64,000 bases of DNA from Pyropia haitanensis (Eukaryota; Rhodophyta; Bangiophyceae; Bangiales; Bangiaceae): the NCBI GenBank assembly GCA_008729055.1, contig SDUX01000007.1:2342064-2406063 (forward strand), in the 5' to 3' direction. Shown one piece after another: positions 55,168 to 64,000 of this stretch. A program made the translations under genes and the position numbers. The notes under the pieces were generated by a model. The model made no database searches. It saw only the letters and a list, made by a program, of their open reading frames with translations, and was not told the DNA's origin. Positions within the stretch are counted from its first letter, which is position 1, and each line of letters begins with the position of its first letter.

Positions 55168-56308
55168 GGGCCCGAGGCCAGCCGCCGCGCTAACTGTCGG
55201 CCCGAGGCAGAGGTGGGCGGCCCATGATCATGTGCTGACAGACGATGTTGCTTTTAGGCGATGTCCGGTAAAATGTGAAAAAGCACGCTCGCGAAATTAT
55301 CCTGGCCGTCTGATAGCGCACCCATCCCCTTCTGGCAACACGGGAACGGAGTTCGCCGTCGCAGTGTGCCTGTCGTCCACATGACCCCCCGCCGCGGTGC
55401 TAGACAAGGACCAGCCGACTATGTGGTGGTGGAGGGCTCGTCACGTTGTCTGGGTACATGGAGGTAGCGGCGTTTGAGGGGGTCGCGCGGGTGCTTGCGG
55501 TTCTGAACGCGGGGGCGGTGGACCTCGCGGCCGTAAGGAAAGTGATATAACCACAGGTAGACGAGGGGAAGAAGCGCCAGTAACGTGACTTTTATACATT
55601 TCCACACAAGTAGGCTAGGCTGGCGCCCCCAGAGCCGCCAGCTGACTGGCCCCCAAAAGGGGCCGGCCCTACAGGAAAGAGAAGAGGAAGCAAGGTACAG
55701 GCTATAAGACAAGCAAGCAAGCCGCTCAAGGCCGCACCGTCACCATGGCCGGGCGGTCGCGGGCATGCGGGGCGTTGGCTGCCCCGCATCCCGCGGCCGG
55801 TCCGGGCCTTGGTGCCTCGGAGCGGCCGGAACGCGCGCCGTGTTCTTGCGGCGCCGTCCGGGTGGCCGTGCTTGAGTGTCTTGTGCGAGGAAGAACGGCG
55901 CTATGACCCTCGGGGTGCTGCAGCGAGAGCTTAAGGGGACGGGTGGGCGGGCGAGCGTGAGAAGAAAGGACGCTGCCGACCGTGCCGGTCGGCGGTGGCC
56001 CGTCCCCTGCCGGGATCTTGACCGCGGCGGGTCGCGCCGTCCCCGCGCCGACGCCCCCCGCAGGGAGCCGAGGTGCTGGCGCGTGCACACGCGCGCCAGC
56101 GGGGGCGCTGCTGCCGGACAGGCGAGTGCAAGCAGGCAGCAAATTGCAGCGCGCGCCGGGGGCGCGCCACCGTCGCCGCTGCCACGTCCGCTGCCGCCGT
56201 CCGCGCAGCACACACAGCCTGTCACAGGTTTTTTGAGGGAGCAAACGTAGCAGCCCCGTAAGGGCCGCCGCGACAAACGGTCGTGGCAGTCGGGGGGGAT
56301 GCACGGCG
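55168..56308. other. Non-coding region 3' of the gag-protease remnant
   Basis: No reverse transcriptase motif appears in any frame. A minus-strand frame at 55,419-55,712 has one hydrophobic segment (VTLLALLPLVYLWLYHF) and a basic tail, but no family match comes to mind. 56,000-56,300 is GC-rich. Confidence 0.5.
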
Positions 56309-57811
56309 TCACGCCGCGCGGGCAAACACCCCCCGGCCGCGGCCAACGGTTCGCGAGGGAGGACACCCGCGCACGGGCGGGGGACACCCCCGGGCGGGGT
56401 CGGCGTCCGGCAGCTCGACGTCGTCTACTGACGGAGGTGCCGCGGCCGCGGTCGGCGCCGGGTCCCCTGGGTTTGGGTCCGGCGGGTCCGTTGCGGTGCG
56501 GCCGGCCCTTCCGCCCCCCTCGAGGCCCCCCCCGCCCGAGGGCGCGGCGCCCGGGTCCAGGCCGTTCCCCTCGCCGGTGTCCACGACGGCTACCACCTCG
56601 GCCTCCGGGGGCAGTCCTGCGGGCACCACCGCCGGCCGCGGGGACGGACACGCCCCAAAATCCGGCGTCCGCGCGCCCGGGCTCCCGAGCCCCCGTACGG
56701 TGCCCCGCTTGGGGAGGGCGATCACGCCCGTTGACAGAGGCTCGATGTACCCCAGGTTCGCCTTGGCTCGGAGCTGGAAGGGGCTGGCCCCGAAGTTGGA
56801 GACCACCACGGGAAAGGAGACTCCGGCCAGGATGTCATGGACCCCATTGGCGACGGTCGCCCGGTGGGTCGTCAGCAACCGGCTGTTGCCGAAGACCTGG
56901 CCCAGGCCCCGCCACTGGGTGCGGGCCCACACCACCTTCGCCTCGCGGGGGCCGACCACCACGTCGTGGGTGTTGCGCAGCACGCACGAGACGCCCAGCG
57001 TGCGGTCGGCCTTGTCGTGGGGACCGCGCAGGATGGCCGTGGCCGTGCCATCGTTCCAGCGGACCATCTGGTCCGACGGGAGGATGGCGTGGGCCTGGGC
57101 GTCCACAACGTCACAGCCGAGGATTAAGGGAACGGAAAGCACTGCGCAGACGCGAAAGGTGCAGGTTTCCACCCGCGCCCCCGTGCGAATCCAGAGCCCC
57201 AGGCTCCCACAGGTCTCCAGGTGCCGGTTGTTGGCGTCCCGCAGCTAAATCGGCGCTGCGTCGGGCTCGACGGCTGCCAGCCACTCCAAGGGAATGGCCG
57301 ACTGCTGCAAGATGCTGGGGCCAGCCCCCGTGTCCACCACCAGCGCGGCCGAGGTCATCGCCTCGGAGGTGGGTCCGACGGCGGCGCCGATCTTGTAGTT
57401 GTGCGGCCCAAAGCGCAGCACCTCCTCCCCCGCCTCGGGGTCGCCCACCGGGCCGCCGGCCACGGCCGTGTGATAGCGCCGCCGGCGATACCAGAGGGCC
57501 CGGAGGGGCACCGGGGTGGGACTTTGATCCCCATCCTTGAGTGGGGGCCGCCGGGGCACCCGCTCCCCGCGCGGCCCCGCCTCGACCGCCAGGGCGGCCG
57601 CCAACGGGTCGCCCGGGTCGCCGGGGTCCAGTTCGCCGTCGGACAGGGGGCGCGAAGTGCCCCGGGGTCCGCCCGGGCCGCGGCAGGATGCGGGGCAGGA
57701 AGGGGAGCAGGGGCCGCCCCCCCGCCGGCTTACGGACCTGCCGAAGCCGCCGAGCGGTGGTGTAAACCGGGACTTTTCGCTTCGGACGCGCCGCATCAAC
57801 GGGCAAACCAC
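56309..57811 (-). pseudogene. Retroelement aspartic protease region with in-frame amber
   Basis: The frame opens at 57,811, overlapping the gag end by 16 nt in a different frame. It has a retropepsin active site VVDTGAGPSIL (Asp at 57,332-57,334), is interrupted by TAG at 57,245-57,247, and continues in the same frame through RTGARVETCTFRVC to VPLILGCDVVDAQ, the family's conserved second half. The TAG falls between the active site and the ILG motif, so either the gene is dead by one substitution or the amber is read through. A Gly/Pro-rich tail ends at 56,309 and no RT follows. The element is therefore truncated or non-autonomous. Confidence 0.75.
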
Positions 57812-59324
57812 AGGACGGGTCGCCCGCTACTCGTTTCCCTGGGCGTCTTACGCCGAGTCGGAGGCGTCCGAGGTGGCGCCAGACTGAGCCTCGGGTTTGC
57901 CCTGCGACCATCCCGAGTCGTCCGACGTCCCCCCGTCCGTGTCGTATCCTCCGCCAGCGGGTCCCGCTTCAGCATATGCACCCCCCCGAGTGCTCCCAAG
58001 GGGCCGGCGGTCGTCGGGGCGTCCCCGGTGGCCCGGGGGACGGCCAAGGCGGCCGCAGCCCCCGCCCGCCTGGCGGCCTCGGCGGCCGCCTGGGAGGCCG
58101 CCGAGGGTGGCTCTGGGGCGCGCCCCTGACCCGCGAGCGCCTCACGCATCTGGCGTCCGCGCTCTCGCACCTCGGCCGGCATTTCCGGACATTCCAGCAT
58201 CCAGTGCCCCTCCGCGGGGCAATAGGAGCAGCGCCCCGGCTGCCGGTACGGGAAGGCCCCCCGTCCCCCCCGTGGGGCGACCGGGGCGCGGTCGGTGTCT
58301 GGGTACACCGTGTCTTGCCGCAGCCCCGGAAAGGAGGTGCCGGGGCCCAGCCGGCCCCGCCCCGCTGCCGGGGCCTGCGTGGGCAGCGGTGGGAGGATGC
58401 CCCCGAACGCGGGTAGCTGGCGGATTTCTGCCGGGGAAGCGGCCGGGGCCGCCGGCGTGCCGTACGCCTGGAGCAGGCTCAGGACGTGACTCGCGTATTC
58501 TTGGGGGGAGGGGAGCTCGCCAGGCCCCGGCGCGGACGGAGTCGCCGTTCCTTGGACCCGCATGGCGTCCGCGACCAGCGCGGCCGATGCCGCCATCTTG
58601 GCCGGCGGCGCCGGGGTGATCTTGGTCTTGAGTTTGGTCGACAGCCGCGCCTTCGCCGCCAGCTCGACGCCGCGCATCTCCCGGGAAGCCTTCCCCGTGC
58701 GGTCCAAGTTGGCCTTGAGCTTGGTGTACGCGCGGTCCCGCGTGTTGTACTGCCGCCCAAGCTCCCGCACCTCGGGGCTGCACCCCTGCAGGAGGATCGT
58801 CTTCATCTCCGTCTCCTCCATCATGGAGCCCAGGGCCCCATTCAGTAGGAGCAGCCGATCCGCGAAGGCCCCCTCCGTTTCCCGCGCATGCTGCTGGGCC
58901 TCGTTCAACGCGCGGACGCGCTCCGTGAGGATATCCTCGTCCAGGTACTTTTCCAGGAGGGCGTGGATGGCGTCCTTGTACAGGGGCATCGCCCCCTCGG
59001 TCGCGCCAAGCGGCACAGCGCGCTGGACCACGCGGAAGACGTCGTCCGTCTCCAGCCACTGTAGCAGGCAAATGGCCGCCCCCTCGGCCATGCCCACGGC
59101 ATCGCACGCGTTCTTGAGCTTCCGCAGGAAGGAGATCACCCACAGGCAACCCTTGCGGTCGAAGCGCTGCCCCTGCTCCATCATCATGTCCCGAACATCC
59201 TTGCGCAACGCGCGCCCCGCCTTGCGCTGCTCAGCGGAGTAGCCCGGCTGGCGGTCCGCCAAGCGGTACGTCTTGGTGCTCAGGAGCGGGGCGAACCGCG
59301 GATCGGCCACGCTGGCCACGCGTC
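57796..59324 (-). pseudogene. gag: Gag of a third retroelement, 5' end removed by chromovirus copy 2
   Basis: At least 507 codons open from the chromovirus junction at 59,324 to the stop at 57,796. The only start-like codon near the junction is a GTG, so the true N terminus was lost when copy 2 inserted. The N-terminal third is an alpha-helical capsid-like region (FLRKLKNACDAVGMAEGAAICLLQWL; TEGAFADRLLLLNGAL). A CCHC knuckle CSYCPAEGHWMLEC (CX2CX4HX4C) lies near residue 370. It is unrelated in detail to the two other Gags here. It probably belonged to an LTR element transcribed leftward, whose protease is at 56,309-57,811. Confidence 0.75.
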
Positions 59325-60178
59325 TGTAAGGATATGCCCTTAAATCCCCAAGACTGGAGCCTAGGGGATAAGGACTGGGGCCTCTCCTTCCCTGTCCTTC
59401 TCAGCCAACTCCTTCCAAGACGCATCAACTCCAAAGTAATCTGGGGCATGCCGCGGTGTCCGTCCGATAATCTACTACTAACGGACGGTCAGCACGGGAG
59501 CCGCGGATTGGCTAACCGACACTACCCTGACTCATCTGCCGACGGGTACAGTCTCCAACGGATCAACGGACTAACGGACCAAAAGACGAGCCACATCTCT
59601 GACGCGTCAGCAAGCCGGAACAATCTCCCCGTGGACCAATGGGAGCGACAAGACTTGCTGACCCACGGGAGATATTCGACCCGAAGACTGGCGTCTGCTT
59701 ACACGCCTCTGAGGCTTTTCGGGTCGAATGGCGCGTGGGGCCAGCCGCGCGGCGCTACGAGCGCCGCACACCGTCCCCCCCCCGTTTGGGGCTTTCTGGT
59801 GGGGCGCCTTGGGGCGCACACGCCCACCCTTGCTTTGTTCTGAGAGCCCATGCTTTGTTTTGAGAGCTTTGGTGCCGTCCACCGGCACGACGGGCAATTG
59901 CATGCTTTGGGGCACCCTGGGTGCCCCCCTGGGGTATATAATGCTGAGTGTGGGCGCCACCGGAGAGACCTCGGGGGAACAACCACAGACAGAGACACAA
60001 AGACCTCCTTTACCTTCGACCCCTCGACCCTCACCGACGTCACGCCCATCCTCTTCCCCACCCCATCACCGTCATCCCACCCGTCACCTTCCCCGCGCCC
60101 GGCATCCTCATTGGTGCACGGGTTGCTGACACCGGCGCCAGTACGTTGAGGCTGCCCGTGTGTGGGTGGTGCCTCACA
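59325..60178 (+). repeat. 5' LTR of chromovirus copy 2
   Basis: 854 bp, shorter than copy 1's LTR through several one-base losses; TATA box at 59,935-59,942. Confidence 0.95.
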
Positions 60179-60180
60179 TG

Positions 60181-60187
60181 TGGTAGC
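60181..60187 (+). promoter_or_regulatory. Primer-binding site of chromovirus copy 2
   Basis: TGGTAGC two bases after the LTR, as in copy 1. Confidence 0.5.
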
Positions 60188-60417
60188 TTCAGATAGTTTG
60201 ACTTCCTCTTGGCGGTGACGTTGCGATTCCGTCCTGGATTTGGCCCTCCCTGTGTTTGTGCACTCGTGCTGCCCCTGTGTTCGGCGTGCCTCGGGCATTG
60301 TAATACGAACGCAGCGGGTTCCACGAATCACACCGAAAGAACACTGCCCTGACACTGCCCTGGTGGCCCCTGTCACGGTTTTTTTCTTTTGGTCGACTGA
60401 TTGTCGAAACCCAGTGA

Positions 60418-61048
60418 GTGCCAAATCAGGTTCGGAATTTCTTCCTCGGCGTTGGCGGACGCCCCGACTTCCTCGGCGGCGACGGCGCGCCCCCGACGGC
60501 GCGCGGCACCCCGGCGGCGCGCGGCATCGCGGCGGCGCGCGACACCGCGGCGGCACGTGGCACCCCGGCGGGCGCATCCACGTCATCCTCTGTGGCGGCG
60601 ACGGCCGCATCGGCGGCGCCAGCCGCATCCAAGCCCCCCTCTCGCGCAAGGGTAAGGGCCCGGCCACGTCAGGCCCGGCGGTCCCAGCCAACCGGCGCCT
60701 GCTGCTGCCCGCGCAGGATCCGGCCCGGCGCTACATCGCGCCGCCGGCCCACGAATCGGCCACATCCGACCGACGACCGCGCGCGCAGCAGAGCAGCGAG
60801 AGCAGCGCCGGATCGCCAAGACCATCCCCAAGGGCAAATACGTTTGCAAGCCGTGCGGTGTGCGTTGCAACAGCCTGACAGTGCTGCGCGACCATCGCTG
60901 GTCGCGGCGCCACCGCAATACGGTCAACCGTCCAGCGACCCGCCCTCGTTGCGACGTGTGCGATCGCGAATTTGAGACGGTCGAGCACTTCGAACGCCAC
61001 CAGCGTGGCAAGGATCACCACCGCACGCTGGCGCGCCGCACCGACTGA
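60418..61048 (+). pseudogene. Zinc-finger ORF of chromovirus copy 2, frameshifted
   Basis: Equivalent to 46,813-47,451. One-base losses in C runs (for example near 60,490, 60,637 and 60,750) split the frame. Both CX2CX12HX5H fingers survive in one frame at 60,840-61,020. The lesions may be real or consensus errors. Confidence 0.65.
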
Positions 61049-61409
61049 CACCTCGCAACACCCCCAGGATCTGTGCAAGAGACGCGATTTTCCCCCTTTG
61101 ATCCCCCGCGTGGAAATCCGGCACGACCCGACTCGGGCCCGTGCGCGGCGGCCGGCGGGAAAATCCGATTGCGTGATTTGAGTCTTCGAATTCTGCTTCA
61201 TCGCATCGCTTGTGACCCATCAAATAGTGTTGTCCATCTTTGGAAACGTGGTAGCCACGACGGCCACGCTTGTCCAGAGCTAGTGCAGCACTATTTTGCT
61301 TGGTCAAATTAACTTGCACATCTTGTAAGACTTGCCCCGTGCTCTGCCGGAGTAAGTCAAACCGGATCTGTTGGTTAATTTGATTGTTGCGGACCTCACC
61401 CAGGACGCA

Positions 61410-62288
61410 ATGGACCCCCCGAATCCTGCGACTGTAAGCCCGATTAATCCGGGAACGGCCTCAACCGCACCCTCCGCGGAGTCATGGAATCAACTTACAG
61501 CGTTCGTCTCGCAGATGAGCGCCGAGCTCGAGGCTCATAAGGTTGAATTGGCGGACGCCAAGAAACAGCTGTCCGACGCCAAGGCTAAGGCCTCGAGTGG
61601 AGGCGCGACGACTGCGAGGCCGAATAAGCCCGCGCTGTTCTCTGGCAAGCCCGGGACAATTGAAGCATGGTGCTCGCACATGGACTCATATGTGCGACTG
61701 ACTGACCCTGACGAAGCGTGTCGGATCGCCTGCACCTACCTGGACGGTGAAGCGTTCACCTGGTGGCATACCTACAGTCGGACGACGGCGGTCCCCGACT
61801 GGGCTACCTTTCGGGCTGCGCTCATCCGTCGCTTCAGCCCTCTGAACAAGACGCAGGCGGCGCGGGACAAGCTGCACTCATGGCGCCAAATCAAGGACGT
61901 CGGGACGTTCAACAGGACTTTCCTGAGCGTCCTCTTGGACATCCCGGACATCACCGAAGCGGAAAAGATCGACCGCTATAGCCGAGGCCTGAAGCGCGAC
62001 ATCTGGCAGGCACTGTGCCTCAAGACGTACACCGATCTTGAATCACTGATGACGGACGCCCTGCGCGTGGAAGCGGCCAAGGCTGGAGTGTCCCGTATCA
62101 CCAGCAATGTTAACAGCACTTCTGGCAAGCCACCGACGATGGGCGTTGTCCCGATGGACATTTCCAGCATCAAGATCGAAAAGCTGACGCCAGACGAACG
62201 CCAGCGCTGCATGCGCGAGGGTCTCTGCCTTCGCTGTCGCGAGAAAGGACACATGGCTAAGGACTGCCCAAAAGGCCAGCGGAACTGA
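61410..62288 (+). CDS. gag: Chromovirus Gag, copy 2
   Basis: 292 residues, same length and start as copy 1's Gag, ending at the TGA at 62,286-62,288. Capsid region and the [14 protein letters not shown] knuckle are intact. One amino-acid difference was noticed (TDLESVMTD versus TDLESLMTD). It would supply particle protein like copy 1. The intact gag beside a broken leader ORF suggests selection or quality differences along the element. Confidence 0.95.
   Translation: MDPPNPATVSPINPGTASTAPSAESWNQLTAFVSQMSAELEAHKVELADAKKQLSDAKAKASSGGATTARPNKPALFSGKPGTIEAWCSHMDSYVRLTDPDEACRIACTYLDGEAFTWWHTYSRTTAVPDWATFRAALIRRFSPLNKTQAARDKLHSWRQIKDVGTFNRTFLSVLLDIPDITEAEKIDRYSRGLKRDIWQALCLKTYTDLESLMTDALRVEAAKAGVSRITSNVNSTSGKPPTMGVVPMDISSIKIEKLTPDERQRCMREGLCLRCREKGHMAKDCPKGQRN
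62267..62273 (+). promoter_or_regulatory. -1 frameshift site, chromovirus copy 2
   Basis: C CCA AAA in the same phase and distance from the gag stop as in copy 1. Confidence 0.75.
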
Positions 62289-62311
62289 AGCAGCAACAAT
62301 CCTCAACATCT

Positions 62312-64000
62312 GTGAAAGACGCTCCTTCGGTTCCTGAAAATATGTCGTCACCATTTGAAGGCCCGCGACTCGGGCTTCTGCTTTCTACTGCTTCTGTCAA
62401 TGGAAAAGCTGTTAAGGTGCTGTTCGACGACGGATCTCCCATCAACGTCGTCTCAAGGCGCCTCGTTACCTCCTTGCATGTGAAAACGAAAGGAACGGAC
62501 TTCGCGGCAAGCATGCCCGATGGCCGCTCCCATGTCCTCGCTGAAACCGTTGACCCTCTTGAGATTCACATCGGACCGTACCAAGAGCGACTTCGGTTTG
62601 CTGTTTGTGAATTGAGCGCGTACGACCTCATCCTGGGAAAGAAGTGGCGCGATGACAAGGACGCCAAAATCAACAACAAGAAAAACAAGATCTCCTTCAA
62701 GTTCAACCACAAGAACATTTCTATCACTGCCTCCCTCAAGAAGCCCGAAGCTCTGATCAGTCGGCAACGCCTTGCTCGGGACCTCGTTCAAAGGTGCCCT
62801 GTTTTTGCCATCTACCTGCAGTCGGAAGATCCCTCTAGCACCTTCGACATTAACGCCATTACGATGGGACAAGGCGAAGACAAGAAAGAAGTTCAAGAGA
62901 TTCTCAAAGAGTACGCTGACGTCTTCCCAGACGAGCTCCCCGACGGACTCCCTCCTGAGCGCAGTCACAAATTTAGCATCAAGCTGACCGATGACGCCCA
63001 ACCGCGTCGTAGCGGAATTTACCGACTAGCCGAATGGGAGCTCGAAGAACTCAAGACTCAACTGGCCGGCCTCATAAGGAAGGGATTCATCCAACCAAGC
63101 ACCTCACCGTGGGGCTCTTCCGTCCTCTTTGCGGCGAAGAAGGACGGTGGCTGGCGAATGTGCATCGACTACAGGGCCCTGAACAAGGCTACTATCAAGA
63201 ACGCGTACCCACTACCACGCATCGACGACATCTTTGACCAACTGCGAAAGGCCAAGTACTTTACAAAGATCGACCTCCGCTCTGGCTATCACCAGATTCG
63301 CCTTGACCCAGAAACAATACCTTTGACGGCGTTTCGAACCAAGTACGGATTCTATGAGTTCACCGTCGTACCCTTTGGTCTGACAAATGCACCCGCGGTC
63401 TTCATGAACCTAATGAACGATGTCTTCCGACCCTATCTGTACGACTTCATCTGTGTCTACCTCGACGACATCCTAGTCTACAGCGAAACTTACGACGATC
63501 ACCTCAAGCACCTACGATTAGCACTCGAGAAATTACGAGAACACAAGCTCTACGCCAAGCTGAGCAAGTGCCAGTTCGCTCGAACTACTGTGGACTACCT
63601 TGGCCACGTCATCTCCGAGAAAGGCTTCTCTATGGAAGACTACAAGGTCCAAGCCATCCGTACGTGGGCAACACCGAGGAGCAAAAAGGATGTACAATCT
63701 TTCCTCGGTATGGTCAACTTCTATCGAAGATTCATCAAGGGAATGGCTGCCGTAGCTACGCCGCTAACGAGGCTGACTGGGAATGTCGACTTCGAGTGGA
63801 CACCCGACGCCCAGAAAGCCTTTGAGCAGCTGCAGGACCTAACGACAAGCGCACCGGTGCTAAGGCCTTTCGACAAGAGATACCCAATCTACGTGTCTAC
63901 AGATGCCAGCGGGTATGCTGTGGGCGCAGTCCTTGAGCAAGATGATGGACGCGGACGGCGTCCAGTGGCGTACTTCTCGTTAACCCTCAACATCCACGAG
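62312..64000 (+). CDS. pol: Chromovirus Pol, copy 2, truncated by window end
   Basis: Offset by exactly 13,594 nt from copy 1's pol, with no indel seen to the window end. It covers the protease (LFDDGSP, same Asp variant), the whole RT with YLDD (nt 63,461-63,472) and the start of RNase H (STDASG). The frame is open at 64,000. Integrase and chromodomain should lie beyond the window. Expressed presumably as Gag-Pol through 62,267-62,273. Confidence 0.95.
   Translation, partial: MKDAPSVPENMSSPFEGPRLGLLLSTASVNGKAVKVLFDDGSPINVVSRRLVTSLHVKTKGTDFAASMPDGRSHVLAETVDPLEIHIGPYQERLRFAVCELSAYDLILGKKWRDDKDAKINNKKNKISFKFNHKNISITASLKKPEALISRQRLARDLVQRCPVFAIYLQSEDPSSTFDINAITMGQGEDKKEVQEILKEYADVFPDELPDGLPPERSHKFSIKLTDDAQPRRSGIYRLAEWELEELKTQLAGLIRKGFIQPSTSPWGSSVLFAAKKDGGWRMCIDYRALNKATIKNAYPLPRIDDIFDQLRKAKYFTKIDLRSGYHQIRLDPETIPLTAFRTKYGFYEFTVVPFGLTNAPAVFMNLMNDVFRPYLYDFICVYLDDILVYSETYDDHLKHLRLALEKLREHKLYAKLSKCQFARTTVDYLGHVISEKGFSMEDYKVQAIRTWATPRSKKDVQSFLGMVNFYRRFIKGMAAVATPLTRLTGNVDFEWTPDAQKAFEQLQDLTTSAPVLRPFDKRYPIYVSTDASGYAVGAVLEQDDGRGRRPVAYFSLTLNIHE

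Larger units (their letters stand above)
59325..64000 (+). mobile_element. Ty3/gypsy chromovirus, copy 2, 3' end outside window
   Basis: Same family as 45,715-53,080. From the gag start to the window end I saw only scattered substitutions, for example V-to-L near the gag C terminus (62,046) and V-to-A in pol (62,409). The LTR and leader carry many one-base deletions, mostly in homopolymers. The target duplication cannot be checked; the left flank is GCGTC. Confidence 0.95.

Noticed and set aside
55419..55712. Minus-strand ORF with one hydrophobic segment, considered as an envelope-like gene
   Set aside because: No signal peptide, cleavage site or second membrane segment; about 97 codons only.
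1..64000. CRISPR arrays, rRNA genes and bacterial operons
   Set aside because: No regular repeat-spacer arrays and no rRNA signatures; introns and retrotransposons show eukaryotic DNA.

Overview
The window is GC-rich eukaryotic nuclear DNA made almost entirely of transposable elements and simple repeats. The eukaryotic evidence is a five-exon gene with four GT-AG introns of 145-170 nt, two kinds of LTR retrotransposon, KDZ-type and Mutator-type transposases, and C48 (Ulp1/SUMO-type) peptidases. Long C/G homopolymers and GCC/GGC triplet tracts are everywhere. The taxon cannot be fixed from sequence alone; a GC-rich alga (for example a bangiophyte red alga) or another protist would fit, but this is a guess. 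No clear intact housekeeping gene is present. The only host-gene trace I recognise is a broken DEAD-box helicase fragment.

Layout. 1-3030: 3' part of a KDZ-type transposase (+). 5505-8830: C48 peptidase gene (-), converging on the KDZ gene, followed by minisatellite DNA. 12.1-13.2 kb: G-rich/GGC tract. 14,585-15,505: a 921-bp TA-flanked inverted-repeat element carrying a Myb-like fragment. 16,656-19,697: a second, broken C48 gene (-), again with minisatellites upstream. About 21,261-26,808: one imperfect palindrome (foldback-like element) whose arms contain mirrored GCC/GGC blocks. 27,608-30,013: a P-loop ATPase plus nuclease protein of the Crinkler/RHS type. 33.0-33.5 kb: DDX49/Dbp8-like helicase pseudogene.

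34,081-40,651: a complete Ty1/copia element on the minus strand, with 606-bp LTRs that look identical and a 5-bp target duplication. 41.17-55.17 kb: apparent Mutator-like (MULE) transposon with about 110-bp inverted ends and a reconstructed 810-aa transposase. A complete Ty3/gypsy chromovirus (45,715-53,080, 5-bp target duplication) sits inside it. 56.3-59.3 kb: gag and protease of a third retroelement (-), with no reverse transcriptase found, cut by a second chromovirus copy that begins at 59,325 and runs off the window.

How the parts work together. Both LTR retrotransposons place pol in the -1 frame of gag, with a canonical slippery heptamer just before the gag stop. The chromovirus also carries an extra ORF upstream of gag with two CX2CX12HX5H zinc fingers. 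The most unusual structures are the 5.5-kb palindrome, the zinc-finger ORF of the chromovirus, and the MULE whose interval hosts a young retrotransposon.
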